A DNA stretch of 64,000 nucleotides from Symsagittifera roscoffensis (taxonomy: Eukaryota; Xenacoelomorpha; Acoela; Convolutidae), in contig NC_087063.1 of the NCBI RefSeq assembly GCF_963678635.1, positions 46,854,101-46,918,100 of the forward strand. The letters run 5' to 3'. A program made the translations under genes and the position numbers. Under the pieces are notes generated by a model. That model searched no databases and was not told where the DNA came from. It was given only the letters and a program-made list of their open reading frames with translations. How positions within the stretch are numbered: position 1 is the first letter of the stretch; each line of letters begins with the position of its first letter. Positions 20,101-31,205 of this stretch are shown here, in pieces.

Positions 20101-22811
20101 ACTGGTTTACCTGGATTTTGCAGCGGAACTTTCCACACTTTCTCATGATCATTATCCAGCCGCGGTGATGGTTTTCGTCTCGATGGAGTAAGTCTACTAT
20201 TGCGTCAAGATTGGATTTTATTTTTGAGCTTTTCTAGCGAAATAAAAATTATCTTTTCAGTTTTTGCAATTTGGGTTTGTAAGATTTTTTCTTTTGAGCA
20301 TCATCATCATTGCCGCTTTATCCCCTTCACACGGGGTCGGCGGGGCGTTCCTGAATCTTCGAGCGCCAGAATTTGCGGTTGTGTGCGTCGGCTTCTGCCA
20401 GTCCTCGACTTTCATTTGCTTCTTTGTTTTTCTTTTCGGACTAAAATTGATTTTTTGATGTCTGGAGAAACAAAGCGTGAAATCTGAAGTAATTAGCCTC
20501 CGGATCAGGCCTGTGGCTGGTTAACAAACAAAGTTGAACAGAATCTGAAAGCTGGAACAGAATATTTCAGCCGGTGCTCGAATATTAGCACTCCACGACA
20601 AGTTATTCACAACAGCCCCACTGCCTTCTTCTTCCGTGACAACTCCGACGGGGCTCTAACCAGGTTTTCTGTCTGTCATGGAGTTCTCTGGGAAAGTCAT
20701 CAAGGATACTCCCAACTTCGTGTTCCTCCTTCTCCAGGAGCCTCGAAAACATCTCGCAGTGTCTGGAGCTGCTTTCAACTCTAAGTTATTCCTCACAGCA
20801 AACTCGTGCTCTCTGCTTTTCAGTCTCTGCGTTGTATGTGTCTTTGCACTCTCCATAACTGGCGTATCCTCCCGTATCCTCTCCTCTTGGCGAAGTTATC
20901 TGGCGCGTAGGCGTTATTCAGCCTGTAATCATGCGAGCAAAAGCATTCAGCATTGAATCAGGTTTTTTTCAGTGGTAGAGATAAAGTTCAGCCAGACCGA
21001 GCAACCATAGTCTGCAATGACTCGAACTGTGGCTATTTATGCCGTCCTCGTCACCTTCTTATTGGACCCTTTCGTTTTTTTTCAGCAAGAATGCTAATAC
21101 TTCGGGTTCTCGCGGTCATCTTCACTGCCGTTGCATGACAGGCGAAGCTCAGCTGACTCTCCATCTCCAGCTCAAGGAATCTGGGATTTTTCTCGTAGTT
21201 CAGATAAATCCTTGCAATTGAAAGCTGAACTGTGGCTTTAGCTTTGCTCTCGCGCAGATACAGGGTAATGACCTTATAGGAGCTCTTATCGCTCTTAACC
21301 ACCTTCCACTTTCGACTCCAGGCTGTAACAGCGTCCAGTGCTACTGGATTGTGCGTATGTAGCAATCGCTGCAGTATCGTCAGCATAACGACTGAGCCCA
21401 GCATTAGGTGTATTCTCTGAGACTTCGTCAATTTCGTTGTAGAAATAGAGACGGAGCAAAGTAACAAGGACTGATCGCTGCGGCAATCCTGTCACAAAAA
21501 CTCGACTACAGCTCGAAGTCTTATTTGTCTCTTCTGTTACAAAGAAATGCTCGAATCCATCTGATGAAATGCATGGGAACTCCCATCTTGTCTAGTTAAC
21601 GCATCAAGCCATCCTTCCATTTTTAAAACGATTTGCTGTAATTTTCCAACTCTCTTGTCTATGTTTGATTACGTTTGTTCGCGTTCTCTGGAAAGTTATG
21701 AGCAATTTGTAAAATGTGGGTTCTATGGCGGTTATTTAACACCAGACAAATGCTAGGCATAAGTTAACATCTTTCAGAGAGCTTTTTCTTTCAAATAAGC
21801 GAAAATTGGTATTTTTGTCCCGACCATTTGAAAAATGGGGGAGAACTTTGTATTCGTGTGTTAGTTTTTTTTTCACGCAAATTTAGCTACCACAGATAAT
21901 CATCGGAGAGAGTAAGTGATATAAAATTTTAAAGCCCATACAGTCGTGATTCGAGCGACATTAAAAAATTTCCAGTGTCGAGAAAAACCGGATTGAAATT
22001 TTTGGTTTTTCGTCTTAATTCGAGCAAAAAAAACCGAGCGAACAGGCTTACAATCACTTATTTTAAGGACTTAAAAGCTTACAATAGCTTAGTTTAAAGC
22101 GTAAAAATTTAGTTTAGTTCCGAGTTACGTTAGTTTTATTGATATTGGCGCCTTTTTAGAATCAAAAAATTGTTTTTGATTTTATCGTTTTTCTAGTCAT
22201 TTTTTTCTATTAATGTCAAATTTGCCTAATCTCTAATTTTGTCGGAAGACTATGGTCGGAACATTCTGTGCTGCTTCCACAGTAACCGGCTATATTTGTT
22301 GTTATTTGCATTTTGCGGCGTGAATTTTGTATGAGTAGTTGTATAATATAAACAAAAAAATTTTACGCAGTTTTCAATAGATGAGCGTTTTAGAAACATC
22401 AACAAGGAGCACATTAACGAAATATTTGGCGTCTACGGCAAACTGAAAAACGTGGACATGAGTCGTGATTCTGTTCATGTTCACCTACACAAGGGCTACT
22501 GCTATGTCGAATTTGAATCAGGCGAAGACGCAGCCGAGGCCAAAAAGTTCATGGACGGGGGACAAGTTGACGGCCAGGAAATCACTGTGCAGTACGTTCT
22601 CACAAATGCTCCCAGAGGCAATGCGGCTAGAAAGCACTCGCCGCCAAAGGGTGGGGGCAGAGGTCCTCCAAGGGGCGGAGCTTCGCCTTCAAGACGCCAG
22701 AGATCACCCTCTCCCAGAAGAAGGGGAGGACCTCCTGCTAGAAGGGCGTCGCCAGAAAGAAAGACTAACAAAAGGCGCGGGCGGTCTAGCAGCTCATCCG
22801 CCTCCGACTAA
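17120..22811 (+). CDS. RNPS1: RNPS1-like RNA-binding protein with serine-rich domain, two exons
   Basis: Coding join 17,120-17,415 and 22,394-22,811, 237 residues. RNPS1 is a nuclear splicing activator and a peripheral exon-junction-complex/ASAP component. Residues ~20-60 are almost entirely Ser, Gly and Arg. A basic stretch follows, and an RRM spans ~90-168 with RNP2 'LHIGKL' (92-97), RNP1 'KGYCYVEF' (132-139) and the family signature 'GGQVDGQEITV' (155-165). The tail (170-237) is rich in RS, SP and GGR. Exon 1 ends AA|gtaata and exon 2 begins after 'GTTTTAG', restoring one lysine codon and giving 'KLTKNINKEHI', which fits the family across the junction. Nearer acceptors give the wrong phase or a stop. 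It is somewhat shorter than human RNPS1 because of a shorter N-terminal tract. 'ATTACTAG' abuts the ATG, a possible trans-splice acceptor. Confidence 0.93.
17530..17950. repeat. MITE-like repeat family, copy 1
   Basis: Shares ordered blocks with 21,815-22,275: a start like TCCGA(G/C)C...TTTGA(G/A)AAATGGGGAGG, then 'AATAATCATCGGAGAGAGT', then an 'AAACCGG' block, then 'GCGCCTTTTTAGAATCAAAAA'. The same blocks appear inverted at 34,395-34,740. No coding capacity. Confidence 0.7.
18324..18350 (+). repeat. (TTA)9 microsatellite
   Basis: Nine perfect TTA units. In one frame they give a run of tyrosines in a spurious ORF. Confidence 0.97.
18600..20170 (-). mobile_element. Non-LTR retrotransposon remnant with RT and RNase H traces
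   Basis: Minus-strand pieces lie in the right order. 20,152-19,961 carries 'IRPIALLSPITKVIERLL' and the 'HRFRAKHSTTT' motif. 20,027-19,719 carries the 'SYLQGR' and 'LSPTHFTIYM' motifs. The catalytic box at about 19,730 reads YAVD instead of YADD. 19,566-19,138 carries the RT C-terminal 'LGVVFDGLISFNEHI' and 'YGAPIWAPSQSNTNW'. At about 18,690-18,600 an RNase-H-like 'NERADKYAGEAS' follows, implying an I-group or similar clade. Frameshifts and the lost catalytic Asp make it dead. It sits antisense in the RNPS1 intron. Confidence 0.82.
20520..21620 (-). mobile_element. Second non-LTR retrotransposon RT remnant
   Basis: The frame 21,495-21,295 reads 'GLPQRSVLVTLLRLYFYNEID' in part and keeps the catalytic box in 'LSRYADDTAAI'. 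The overlapping frame 21,467-21,051 continues with 'TAWSRKWKVVKSDKSSY', a typical post-YADD segment of Jockey/CR1-type RTs. 20,856-20,656 looks like the degraded C-terminus. It differs clearly from the neighbouring fragment at 18.6-20.2 kb, so two families have inserted here. Confidence 0.78.
21815..22275. repeat. MITE-like repeat family, copy 2 (short terminal inverted repeats)
   Basis: Begins near 21,823 with TCCCGACCATTTG and ends near 22,254-22,262 with ATGGTCGGAAC, which is its approximate inverted complement. The interior shares the blocks listed for copy 1. It lies just upstream of RNPS1 exon 2. Confidence 0.7.
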
Positions 22812-23091
22812 TTATGAAATATGGAAAATGATTGTGTCCTTTTTCTTAAGATATTTTGTTTGTGATTGAAGTTATATGTTTTCTTGTTGGCATTTTTCGA
22901 GTAAAACGTTTTTGCTTATTAGCCATCAAAAATTATGTTTTCTGCTTTCATAGTTTTGTTTCGTATTGTCATATCATTGCATTTTTCATTATCAAAACCC
23001 GCCTGTTCCGCCTGCTTAAGTAGTTTACGATAAGGCTAGTTTTGGCAACATGAGTTATCAAGAAAATGCAGTAGCGCCGTATTCGTCAAAG
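22812..23091. other. RNPS1 3' flank, no feature seen
   Basis: AT-rich sequence after the stop. I see no canonical AATAAA close to the stop and no ORF of interest. Confidence 0.5.
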
Positions 23092-23306
23092 TTCATTGAA
23101 TGTTGCTTACAATACTTACAATCTTACAATACTTTGCGCCGTGGTCCACTTAAAATTTTAATGCAATGAATTTTGTCTATTTTAGGGATTTTGCCCACGC
23201 TTAAGGCGAAATCGTTAGAAAAGGCATAAATTTTTTAAGACAACTTTGGCGCAAAGTATTGCAAGATTGTTTTTAGAAAAACTGATTTGAAGTAACATTC
23301 AATGAG
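23092..23306. mobile_element. Small inverted-repeat (MITE-like) element, ~215 bp
   Basis: The left end 'TTCATTGAATGTT...' and the interior 'AATACTTTGCGCC' (to ~23,141) reappear inverted on the right ('GGCGCAAAGTATTGCAAGATTG' region from ~23,248, ending 'AACATTCAATGAG'). Arms are about 50-60 bp with small mismatches. No coding. Confidence 0.7.
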
Positions 23307-25960
23307 CTCTGATCGAGTTTCATCCCGAATGACATGTTTGCAACTCGTGGTTTTTTCGTGCAGTAAAGCATCTTACTTAAAACACCGTAATGATGCGTCA
23401 GTAGTAGAATTAGGGCTGCGCATGTAGAAAATGGGAAGACATTTTGAGTCAAATCGATTGATCAGTTCCCATTTACACCCTGTTCAATGTTTTCTTTTGG
23501 GATCTCTGTGGATAAATTTTACAGGAGGCTTTTATCTTTTATCCCCTGGATAATTTGAAAAGTGGGACTGATTCGTTCGTTATCTCTAAGATTATTTTAG
23601 ACTAAGACTTCAATATAACAAACAAATCAATTGAGTATAATTATACTCTCTCGAATTATTATTATCAATTGGTTTATTCATTTGTCTAATACTGAAATAT
23701 CGGAGGTCAAAAGTAGTGTTGATATGCAGACACAAAATGAAAAATTCCAAAATCCATTTCAAATCTCAATCTTTGATAGATCGGTCAAAGTTTTTTAAGT
23801 AATAAAGTTTATGTTCTATTTAATCCTTTCTTTGGGATCAACCGTACAATTCCCCAAATCGATTTAAGGGGAGAAAAAATGGATTTTTTTATAAGCTAAC
23901 TTTGAGTATAGCCTAGATTCGTTCAAAATTAACCGTATTACTGAAAATTCCTAAAGCTAATTCATAAACTTTTAAAAAACTACAAGAATTGATTTGCTCC
24001 AATTATCTAAAAACTAACATTGCGAAGTTTCAAATGTCTCAGTTTTACAGCTAACCACTAATAAAACTACTGACTTAATATTGTAACGCGGAGAAAAGTG
24101 ATGTGGTTAAATATTGTGGGTCTAGGGATTTTAGCAGACCGGGTTTTTTTGGCAGACTCAGAACAATTATAAAGTGTGATAGCTAACTGCAAATGCAGCG
24201 TTGGCGATTAGCGACCGCTTGCTCCGCTGCGGTTCAATTCAACATGAGTGTTATTGTGCGCGTAACTCTTTGTTTCGCCGCAAATTTAGACTGCTGTTTT
24301 TTTTGAAGTTGATAGTTTTGTTGACAAATCGTGAGATAATTGACTTAACTGGGGAAGCTTGGCCCCAGACTGAGCGTCTTTTTGAGTCTGTCAATCAATC
24401 ATCCATTACTTTATTACGTTGTTCTGCTAAAAGACTCATTTTTCACTTTTTATGCTAAAAGATTGGTCTACTAAACGATCGGTTTGCAAATATTGTGATG
24501 TTAATATCTATAAGTTGTTCAAATGTGTAGCTAGTCACCTAATTAGTCTACGAATCTAGAATCTAATTACTTCCCACAGAGAAAAGTAGCGCAATTTCGA
24601 ATCGTGCCAGCTCATTTAAAAAACTTCGGTATTTCTGCTTTGGAGAATTGTTCAGCAGTTATGTTTGGTGTACTCGCCTTGATACCATTTAAGTTATTTG
24701 CGTACTATCATAAAAATGAAATGTTTTTGAACACAATGCAACCATTTTTTTGCATCATTCCTGTTGTGACTTACACAATTTCTTCTTGGGACGGTGTAAT
24801 CGAATTAGCTTCGAAATTATTTGGCAACGTTAGCTCGTTCCGATATTCCACTAGATATTTTTTCGAAATCTTAAGATGATGAATAAAAAATGAAAATAAT
24901 ATTAAAATACGTCTTGCAAGCAAATGAAAGACCCACTTCAGAAATTTGCTCTTTTTTGTTTTTTGAGCTAAATTCGGGAGGTGGAAAGTATTATTGGAAT
25001 AACGACCAAAAATTTGCAGAAAAACACATAAAAACCTAATAAACTACAAAATAAAATGGCTAGTACAGAATTGAAAATAATGGAAAATGGTGACTCGAAA
25101 ATGAAACAACATAATGAATAATTACCAAAGTTTTTTGTGTTTGTCCAAAATGATTGAGAGAAGTTGATTATATTGTTGATCTGAAGACAAAACTTGAAAT
25201 AAATCTGCAAAATTCATTTCAAATCTCAAATAAAAAACTTGAAGAATTGATATGCTCCAATTATGTGAAAGGTAAAAAGGGAATTGATAGGTTTTGTGTC
25301 CTTAATTTTTTTTGCTCAGCTTAATAACTAATCTGCTAATCAGTCCACGGATTAACTTATGTCCCGCGAAGAAAAGTGATGTGAAATGTATATTGTGCTA
25401 TTAATCTTTAAAATTTATCTGATTGTAAGCTAAGCTCCGATTCAGCTTACGGATCTAAGTCCATCCTGACGAGAAAAGAAGATGCGCTATGAATTTTTTT
25501 TTATTTGGCAGATGTTTTTCCAGCCGAGTTGCTGCAAATGTATTTTAAATTGAAAAAATAGCTGTATTAAATCATTATGAGAATGAAAACACGTTTCCTT
25601 AATGTTAAACAAAGGGCCAGCTAAAGCTAAAAGTTTCTGTTCATTTTTTTTGAAATTTGTTGTACTGATGAGGGGTGGAATGGGTAATTTCAAAATGAAA
25701 AAAATTGGGCTTCATTCAAATTCTTGGTTGGTTCTCTAAAAAAATAAGTAGAAGTGAAGTTTTTTTCAAGTTGCCGAAGGTCATCTAACTCTTTTTCAAA
25801 TTTCAAAGCGTAGCTGTTCTTGCCTGGATGTTTTACACAATCTGTTGCCTCGATTTAACCCTTGATATTAGTTTGATGAAGATCAAAAGTTCAAAAAACG
25901 GCTAGAAAACAAAACATTTACGTTTCTGAGGTCCAATACTTTTTTAAGAAACTTATGACG
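23307..25960. repeat. AT-rich region with copies of a dispersed repeat
   Basis: No gene is supported. Blocks at 23,700-23,790 and 24,600-25,235 recur at 27,405-27,945. They include 'TTCGGTATTTCTGCTT', 'GAGGTGGAAAGTA', 'AACGACCAAAAA', 'AATGGCTAGTA' and 'TTTCAAATCTCAA'. The order is kept, which suggests a non-autonomous element of roughly 650 bp whose class I cannot assign. Confidence 0.55.
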
Positions 25961-26900
25961 TAGCTGCTTATACAGGTTAGCTTGCCTCAACCTTTATATT
26001 TTTAGACCAAAATCTCATTAGGGATAGCAGTTTCTGAGAAAAGTGAAAAAGTACTGAAAAATGTCAAAAAATCAAAATTCTGACTTTTCGGAAAGGTATA
26101 TCTTTTTTATCTTTTTTATAGGTATAGAAAATTTGCTGTGGAGCTTCGCTTCTCACAACCAGTTCTCTCCATTGAATCAAAAATGTCAGCAAGGTAGTTT
26201 TTTGAGAAAAGAATGGAATATTTCAAAAACGGGCAAAAAGTCAAAAAAAGTTGAGGGCCATAACAATTAGTGGAAAAAAATTGCGTTTGGCCTTTTGTCT
26301 GAACTTCAGGCGACCTGTTTTTTTCCCTTCAAACCAAAGTGTCAAACTTGGGAGGTAGTTTTGGGAAAAATTAGTTAAAAAACGATCAGAAATTCAAAAT
26401 TATGACTTTTCGAAGACAAGAGTTTTCTGTGTAGATTTTTGGCATAGCCGCTAATGCTTCGCACAACCCGTTCTCTCCATTGAATTAGGGTAGTTTTCGG
26501 ACAAAATCAATAGTTTGAAGAAACGGTCAAAAATCAAAATTTTTTTCCGAGGACCTCAGCTCTTTGAATAAAAAAACTTCGTCAGAGCCAATTAGGCTGG
26601 GGAGCATTACAAAACCTGTATTGAACCAAAATTTTAGACTTGGGAGGTTAGTTTGCGAGAAAAATCAAACTTTTTGTTTAAGGAAATTGGTCGTAGCCGC
26701 TTATGCAAGGGAGCTTCCCATAATCCGTCCTTTTGATTCGAATTAAGTCTCAGATTTGGGTTGTTGGGTTGCGAGGGCCATAATCTTTTCTGTAAAACAT
26801 TTGCGCGTAGGTGCTAATGCAGGGAAATGTCTCACAACCAATTCTCTATCTCAGTTTTGGGAATGTAGTTTTCAAGAAAATGAATTAATCAAACAGGAAT
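25960..26900. repeat. Diverged tandem repeat, ~150-250-bp units
   Basis: A phrase like 'CGTAGC(C/T)GCTAATGC...TCTCACAACCAGTTCTCTCC' followed by '...GGGAGGTAGTTTTGAGAAAA' recurs at about 25,960, 26,130, 26,300, 26,450, 26,690 and 26,810 with much variation. No coding region is supported. Confidence 0.6.
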
Positions 26901-26983
26901 TAATCAAAATGTTAACTAGAAAAAGATGGTTGACAATCTAAAAATATATTAATGGATTGTTGGAGATTTTCTGATATTCAGAG

Positions 26984-27296
26984 CAGGAGCGGATCTAGTG
27001 GGGGGCGGATTTTCAAATAAATTTCGAAAATTTTGTCGGTTTTTTTTAGGTTGGCCAAATTGGTTTTTTGAGCTCTCCCAAATCACTATGAAAATTTTGA
27101 AAAAAAAACAAGGCCAAAAAGACCGTTTTTAGGCACTTCTTAGAAAATTTTGACCAAAAAATTGCGTTAGTATATTTTAGAAAAATTTTAGGGTCAGTCA
27201 GCCAAAAAATGATATCTCAAAATAGTACAAAGGGGGGACACTTTGGGTCGGCATGGGGGGGGGGGGGGGGGACGTCCCCCCATAAATCCACCCCTG
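26984..27296. mobile_element. hAT-type MITE, 313 bp, with 8-bp target duplication
   Basis: The terminal inverted repeats are CAGGAGCGGATCTAGTGGGG on the left and the complement of ATAAATCCACCCCTG on the right (CAGGGGTGGATTTAT). They differ at a few positions. The element is flanked on both sides by ATTCAGAG (26,976-26,983 and 27,297-27,304). The 8-bp duplication and CAGGGGTGG-type ends fit hAT transposons. It has no transposase, so it is non-autonomous. The interior has long A/T runs and a run of about 20 G near its right end. Confidence 0.9.
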
Positions 27297-27404
27297 ATTC
27301 AGAGGATCTTAGTGAATTCCATCTGCTCACGTTTTGCTCAGTTTTTTTGTTGAGGCATAGGTTATCACTTATTCGTGATTTTTCTCTATAATTCCTCAGT
27401 TCGT

Positions 27405-27945
27405 CTTATCGAGTTTTGTCAGCTCTTATAAAAAATTTTGGTATTTCTGCTTCGATCCCATTTTAATTATTTGCTAAATATTTTTGATGAACAGGAGACA
27501 AATATTTTAAATATCTGAGCTCTTCCTTGAACAGACTTGTAGATATCTGGTTATTCTGGTTATAACTGACTTATTACCTTCGTGGAAAAACCCTCGTCTA
27601 AAAACTAAATTTTAGGATGTTCATCAGAAAATGATAATGATTATGCAAAAGAAGAACAACACAAAAAGACTATCATCAAAGTTAAGCTTATTTTTTTGTT
27701 TAAGAAATATAGTCGTGAGGTGGAAAGTAGTGTTGATAAACGACCAAAAACATGAATGAATCTGCTGCAAAAATAACAAAAGTTGAAAAATCTCAATGGC
27801 TAGTAGAGAACCGACAATTATAGAGAAAGATTAATCAAAAAATGAAACAATGAATAAGTTTTTCTCTTCGTTTGAACCTTAATTAGTTTGAGAAGTCGCT
27901 TAAGACAACACTTGAAAAAATAGCAATAAAAATTGAAATAAAGAT
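27405..27945. repeat. Second copy of the dispersed repeat seen at 24,600-25,235
   Basis: Shares the ordered blocks 'GGTATTTCTGCTT', 'GGTGGAAAGTA', 'AACGACCAAAAA', 'AATGGCTAGTA' and 'AATGAAACAA' with the earlier copy. 27,946-28,640 between this and eIF3m is AT-rich with no feature seen. Confidence 0.55.
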
Positions 27946-28771
27946 AATAAAAATGTCAAAGAAGACGGGAAAAAGTAAAAAAAAAATTGAATTTTCAACA
28001 TGAATCCTTGCTGTTTTCTGGTTTTTTGAGGAATTTCTGACCGGTGGAGGATTTCTGTGAGAGATCTCTCAAAGTGTTAAATATTTTTCCCTCTAAGGAA
28101 TTGATTCAGTGGTTAAACCATTACAATTAAGGAATTGAATGAAGTGAAAAAATTTTCAGAAAACTTTATTATACGTACAACGTAAAAACGTTGATTATAC
28201 GGATAAACTTTGGGAATTTACTTATACGTATAACGTGAATTTGATTAAAACTATTCTAGTCATCCCGTGAAATCTTTTAAGAAAGTTTATTTTTTTATGG
28301 TCGACTTTAAAAATAAATTTAGATTGTAGAGATTATTTAACGCATCATATTGTTCATTTTTTCGATATTTTGTGCATTTTGCACTGCCACTTGTAACAGT
28401 GCAACCTAACAAAGGTAAGAAACACCTTAATTTGTGTGTGTTGAAAAGTTTTTGACTTATCTTTTTCAGTAATTTTTTTAAAACTTAGACTGATTACAAA
28501 AATACATTGAAAATAGTTCATTCATTCGATCAAGTTGCTTACAAAACTGAATGTTATTTATATAGTTGCATCATCTTAACTGTTAAGTGAAATTTGCATC
28601 GGCGGCGCACCACTGCTTTTAGTTGCTCAGATCGATGGATCTAGTACAACTAGGCTTCCTGGATTAATTACATGAAGTTTTTTTTCTGAGGGTCCTTTAC
28701 TTTCTGTGAATTGTTGTCAAGTTTAATATCAGACAATTAGTAAGATCAATGTAAATACATTTAAGTGTGCA

Positions 28772-29259
28772 ATGAGTACTAATTTTATTGATTGTTCGGA
28801 GCAAGAACAAGCCCGTGAAATTCGAGAGTTCCTCAAATCTCTAGGAGCTGAGATCGAAGTATCCGACAATTCTGCTGACGTTAATGACATCGTCAACACT
28901 TGTAATGTCGTCTGGAAATTGGACAATTCCATTGATATCGAGTCAGTTATAAACAGTGTGGTGTCTTTGCTGCTCTTGTTGCCGGAGGAACTCCTGAAGC
29001 CGAAGATTGACGAGTTTTGTGGAATCGTAGTTCGAGATGCTACTGAAACAAAAAAACTGTCTCTTTGCTTGAAGGTTTTGATTGGCCTATTCCATGCCTT
29101 AAGTGAACACAGTGCTTTGAGATATCCAGTTTATATGTCGATGTTGACTTGTGCCAAAGGCACCGGGCAGTTGCAAATGGTGGTGACTGATTTGGTCACT
29201 CTGAAACTTTGGAGGGACTTCTGGAAGTTGACGGACGAGAACTGGCAAGCACTTCTCAG
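28772..29259 (+). CDS. EIF3M: Eukaryotic translation initiation factor 3 subunit M, first coding exon
   Basis: Encodes the N-terminal 162 residues of eIF3m, a PCI-domain subunit of the eIF3 scaffold on the 40S ribosome. Recognisable family segments are the start 'FIDCSEQEQAREIREFLKS', 'VNSVVSL'-type text ('INSVVSLLLLLPEE') near 70-85, 'LFHALSEHSALRYPVY' near 110-125, and 'LKLWRDFWKLTDENWQALL' at the end. The exon closes with CTCAG|gtaac, phase 2, and the frame meets TAA immediately after, so splicing is required. The PCI half is not found downstream in the window. The next exon lies beyond an intron of more than 34 kb, was missed, or is lost. A possible acceptor 'ATTTAAG' lies 6 bases before the ATG. 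Confidence 0.9.
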
Positions 29260-29389
29260 GTAACAAATCTTATTTTATCACTAGAAGCTCAATAATGTAA
29301 CTAAAATTGAAATCTTAATTTGGTAGAACAAATATTTCTATCTTGCCTATTACTGTCCTAGCCTAGAGTCCAATACCGCTTTTTTTCAA

Positions 29390-29780
29390 TATCAATGAAC
29401 ATAGTTTTCTCAAGGGGGTATGATATAAAAGCCTCTGTAGCCGTGATTCGGGGTTCCAAAGAGAATGAAAGTTTTGTCTCAGTATCGAAAAAACCGAATC
29501 TGAATTTTTCCGTTTCGAAAAAACCTGGTCCGTTTTTCACAAAAAATAACACAAAACTTAACGACGAAAGTGCACTCTTAATTCAATTTCTTAATGAACT
29601 TTTCCACTAGATTTGCTTTTTGCCTCATTGTTACCCGCGTTTTTGCATTTTTTAAGTTTAAGTCAATAGCTTTTCACTGATTAAAAACACGGAAAATTTT
29701 CGAATATCTCGTCTTCAAAAGTTGTTGTCGGAACATTCTGTGCTAGTTGCAGAGCTGCCGACTATCCTTAAATCATCTCG
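29390..29780. repeat. Diverged relative of the 17.5/21.8-kb MITE-like family
   Basis: Contains 'GTCGGAACATTCTGTGCT', identical to the right end of the copy near 22,254, and a 'GATATAAAAGCC...CGTGATTCG' block like that near 21,920. The 71-residue ORF inside is not convincing. Lies in the eIF3m intron. Confidence 0.5.
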
Positions 29781-30344
29781 TGTTGAACTTTTTCTTGATC
29801 ACAATTTTCTTACTAGGATTAGAGATATTCAGTTTAAGCATCATCAGATCCATTTCCAAGTGTTTCATGTTATCCACTTTCAGTGACTTCGCCTAAGTTT
29901 ATTTGAACTGCTCAAATAGATTGACCTCAAGTTGTTACGTATTGACAATTTTAAAAAAACATAGAGAGCGCGTATTCGCAAATCATAATAAATGAAATGA
30001 AATTTCAGCTATATAGGTTGTGTGACTTCCTTCAGGAAAATTCCTGGAATCTGGTAAAGTTCTTTTTATATTTTGGGGATTTGACTGTGATTTCATTGAG
30101 GATTCGCGAAAAATGGATATCTATCCAAAATTCGCGAATCCGCGAATATATATACATTTTTTTCACTCCACTTAGAATTTTGGATTAAAATAGTTTTTTG
30201 TTCCAAAACATTTAATGGCCATTTCCATTTTTCTAATTGGAAATAAATATCTTAACAAGGAGAATTGCGATGTTCAATGAAAAAGTGGAGCTGAAACAGA
30301 AAACAACTTCCTTTCAAAAAATGCTTTTATTTTTTTTTACTATT

Positions 30345-30640
30345 TCAGCCATTGGCGTGCGCAGAGTTTTTTCTGGGGGAGATGAAGCGGTTTTTTGAAA
30401 AAACAAATTGAAAATTTTATCGATTTTTTTTTAGGTCGACCAGTTTGATTTTCCGAGCTCTCCGAAAATAATATAAGGACCCTAATTTGTCAAAAAGGTT
30501 CTGTGCCGCAGGCGTTTTTGAAAAAAAATAGGCTTAAAATGACGTTTTTGAGCTTTTTGTGATGACGTTTTGAGCGTTTTTTTGGCGAGCTTTCTCCCCT
30601 CCAATTTAGGTTTTGGCCGGCCAAAAATGGATCTCGTAAC
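30345..30640. repeat. Possible second MITE related to the hAT-type element
   Basis: The interior resembles 27,010-27,230: 'GAAAATTTT.TCG.TTTTTTTTAGGT.G.CCA' and 'GAGCTCTCC.AAA' followed by A-rich 'TTTTTGA' blocks. I could not define its ends or a target duplication. Confidence 0.4.
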
Positions 30641-30840
30641 ATTGTCTCAACGGGAACCCTTTAGAAAAATTTGGCAACCAGAATTGAGGAATGCTACTGC
30701 TTTCAGCTAAGTAAAAAATTACCGGTTGATCCATTGTTGCGAGAACTATATCAATTGTGCGAAGAGACTTAGAAAGTTCCAAAAGTTTCATTTTCTAAAA
30801 AAATAAATATTGATCGTGCTAAACATGTGCGCGTTAACTT

Positions 30841-31095
30841 TTCGCTAACGTAAAAACACCAAAACATAACCAACAAGCAGTTGGAACATTGTCAATAGCT
30901 CAGAAACTGAAAAACTAGGTTGATGATTTTATTAAAAGCTTTCAAACATAGAATTTCAGGCTCATTTACGACAAAAAAATTAAACAATGTTTGAAAGCTT
31001 TGGATAAAATCATCAATCTAGTTTTTCAGTTTCTGAGCTATTGACAATGTTCCAACTGCTTGTTGGTTATGTTTTGGTGTTTTTACGTTAGCGAA
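30841..31095. repeat. Near-perfect inverted repeat, 109-nt arms, 37-nt loop
   Basis: 30,841-30,949 is the reverse complement of 30,987-31,095 with about three mismatches. A transcript would fold into one long hairpin. There are no obvious transposon ends outside the arms. It could be a palindromic MITE or a source of hairpin small RNAs. Confidence 0.93.
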
Positions 31096-31205
31096 AGTGT
31101 TCACTAGATTGGTGGCACTGTTGCTTTAATCACTATCTACCATTGAAAATTTCATAGAATCTGTTCTCTGCTTTGTTTGTAGCTAGTGTTTGTAATGTAT
31201 TAAGT

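Larger units (their letters stand above)
17416..22393 (+). other. RNPS1 intron, ~5.0 kb, filled with retrotransposon remnants
   Basis: GT-AG intron that splits the RRM just after RNP2. It contains two related MITE-like repeats near its ends (about 17,530-17,950 and 21,815-22,275), a TTA microsatellite, and two unrelated antisense non-LTR retrotransposon fragments. No other host exon is seen. Confidence 0.85.

Noticed and set aside
29997-30060. An AG...GT bounded stretch 'TTTCAG|CTATATAGG...AATCTG|GTAAAG' as eIF3m exon 2
   Set aside because: The donor of exon 1 is phase 2. In that phase the stretch does not read like eIF3m, and the better-looking frame has the wrong phase.
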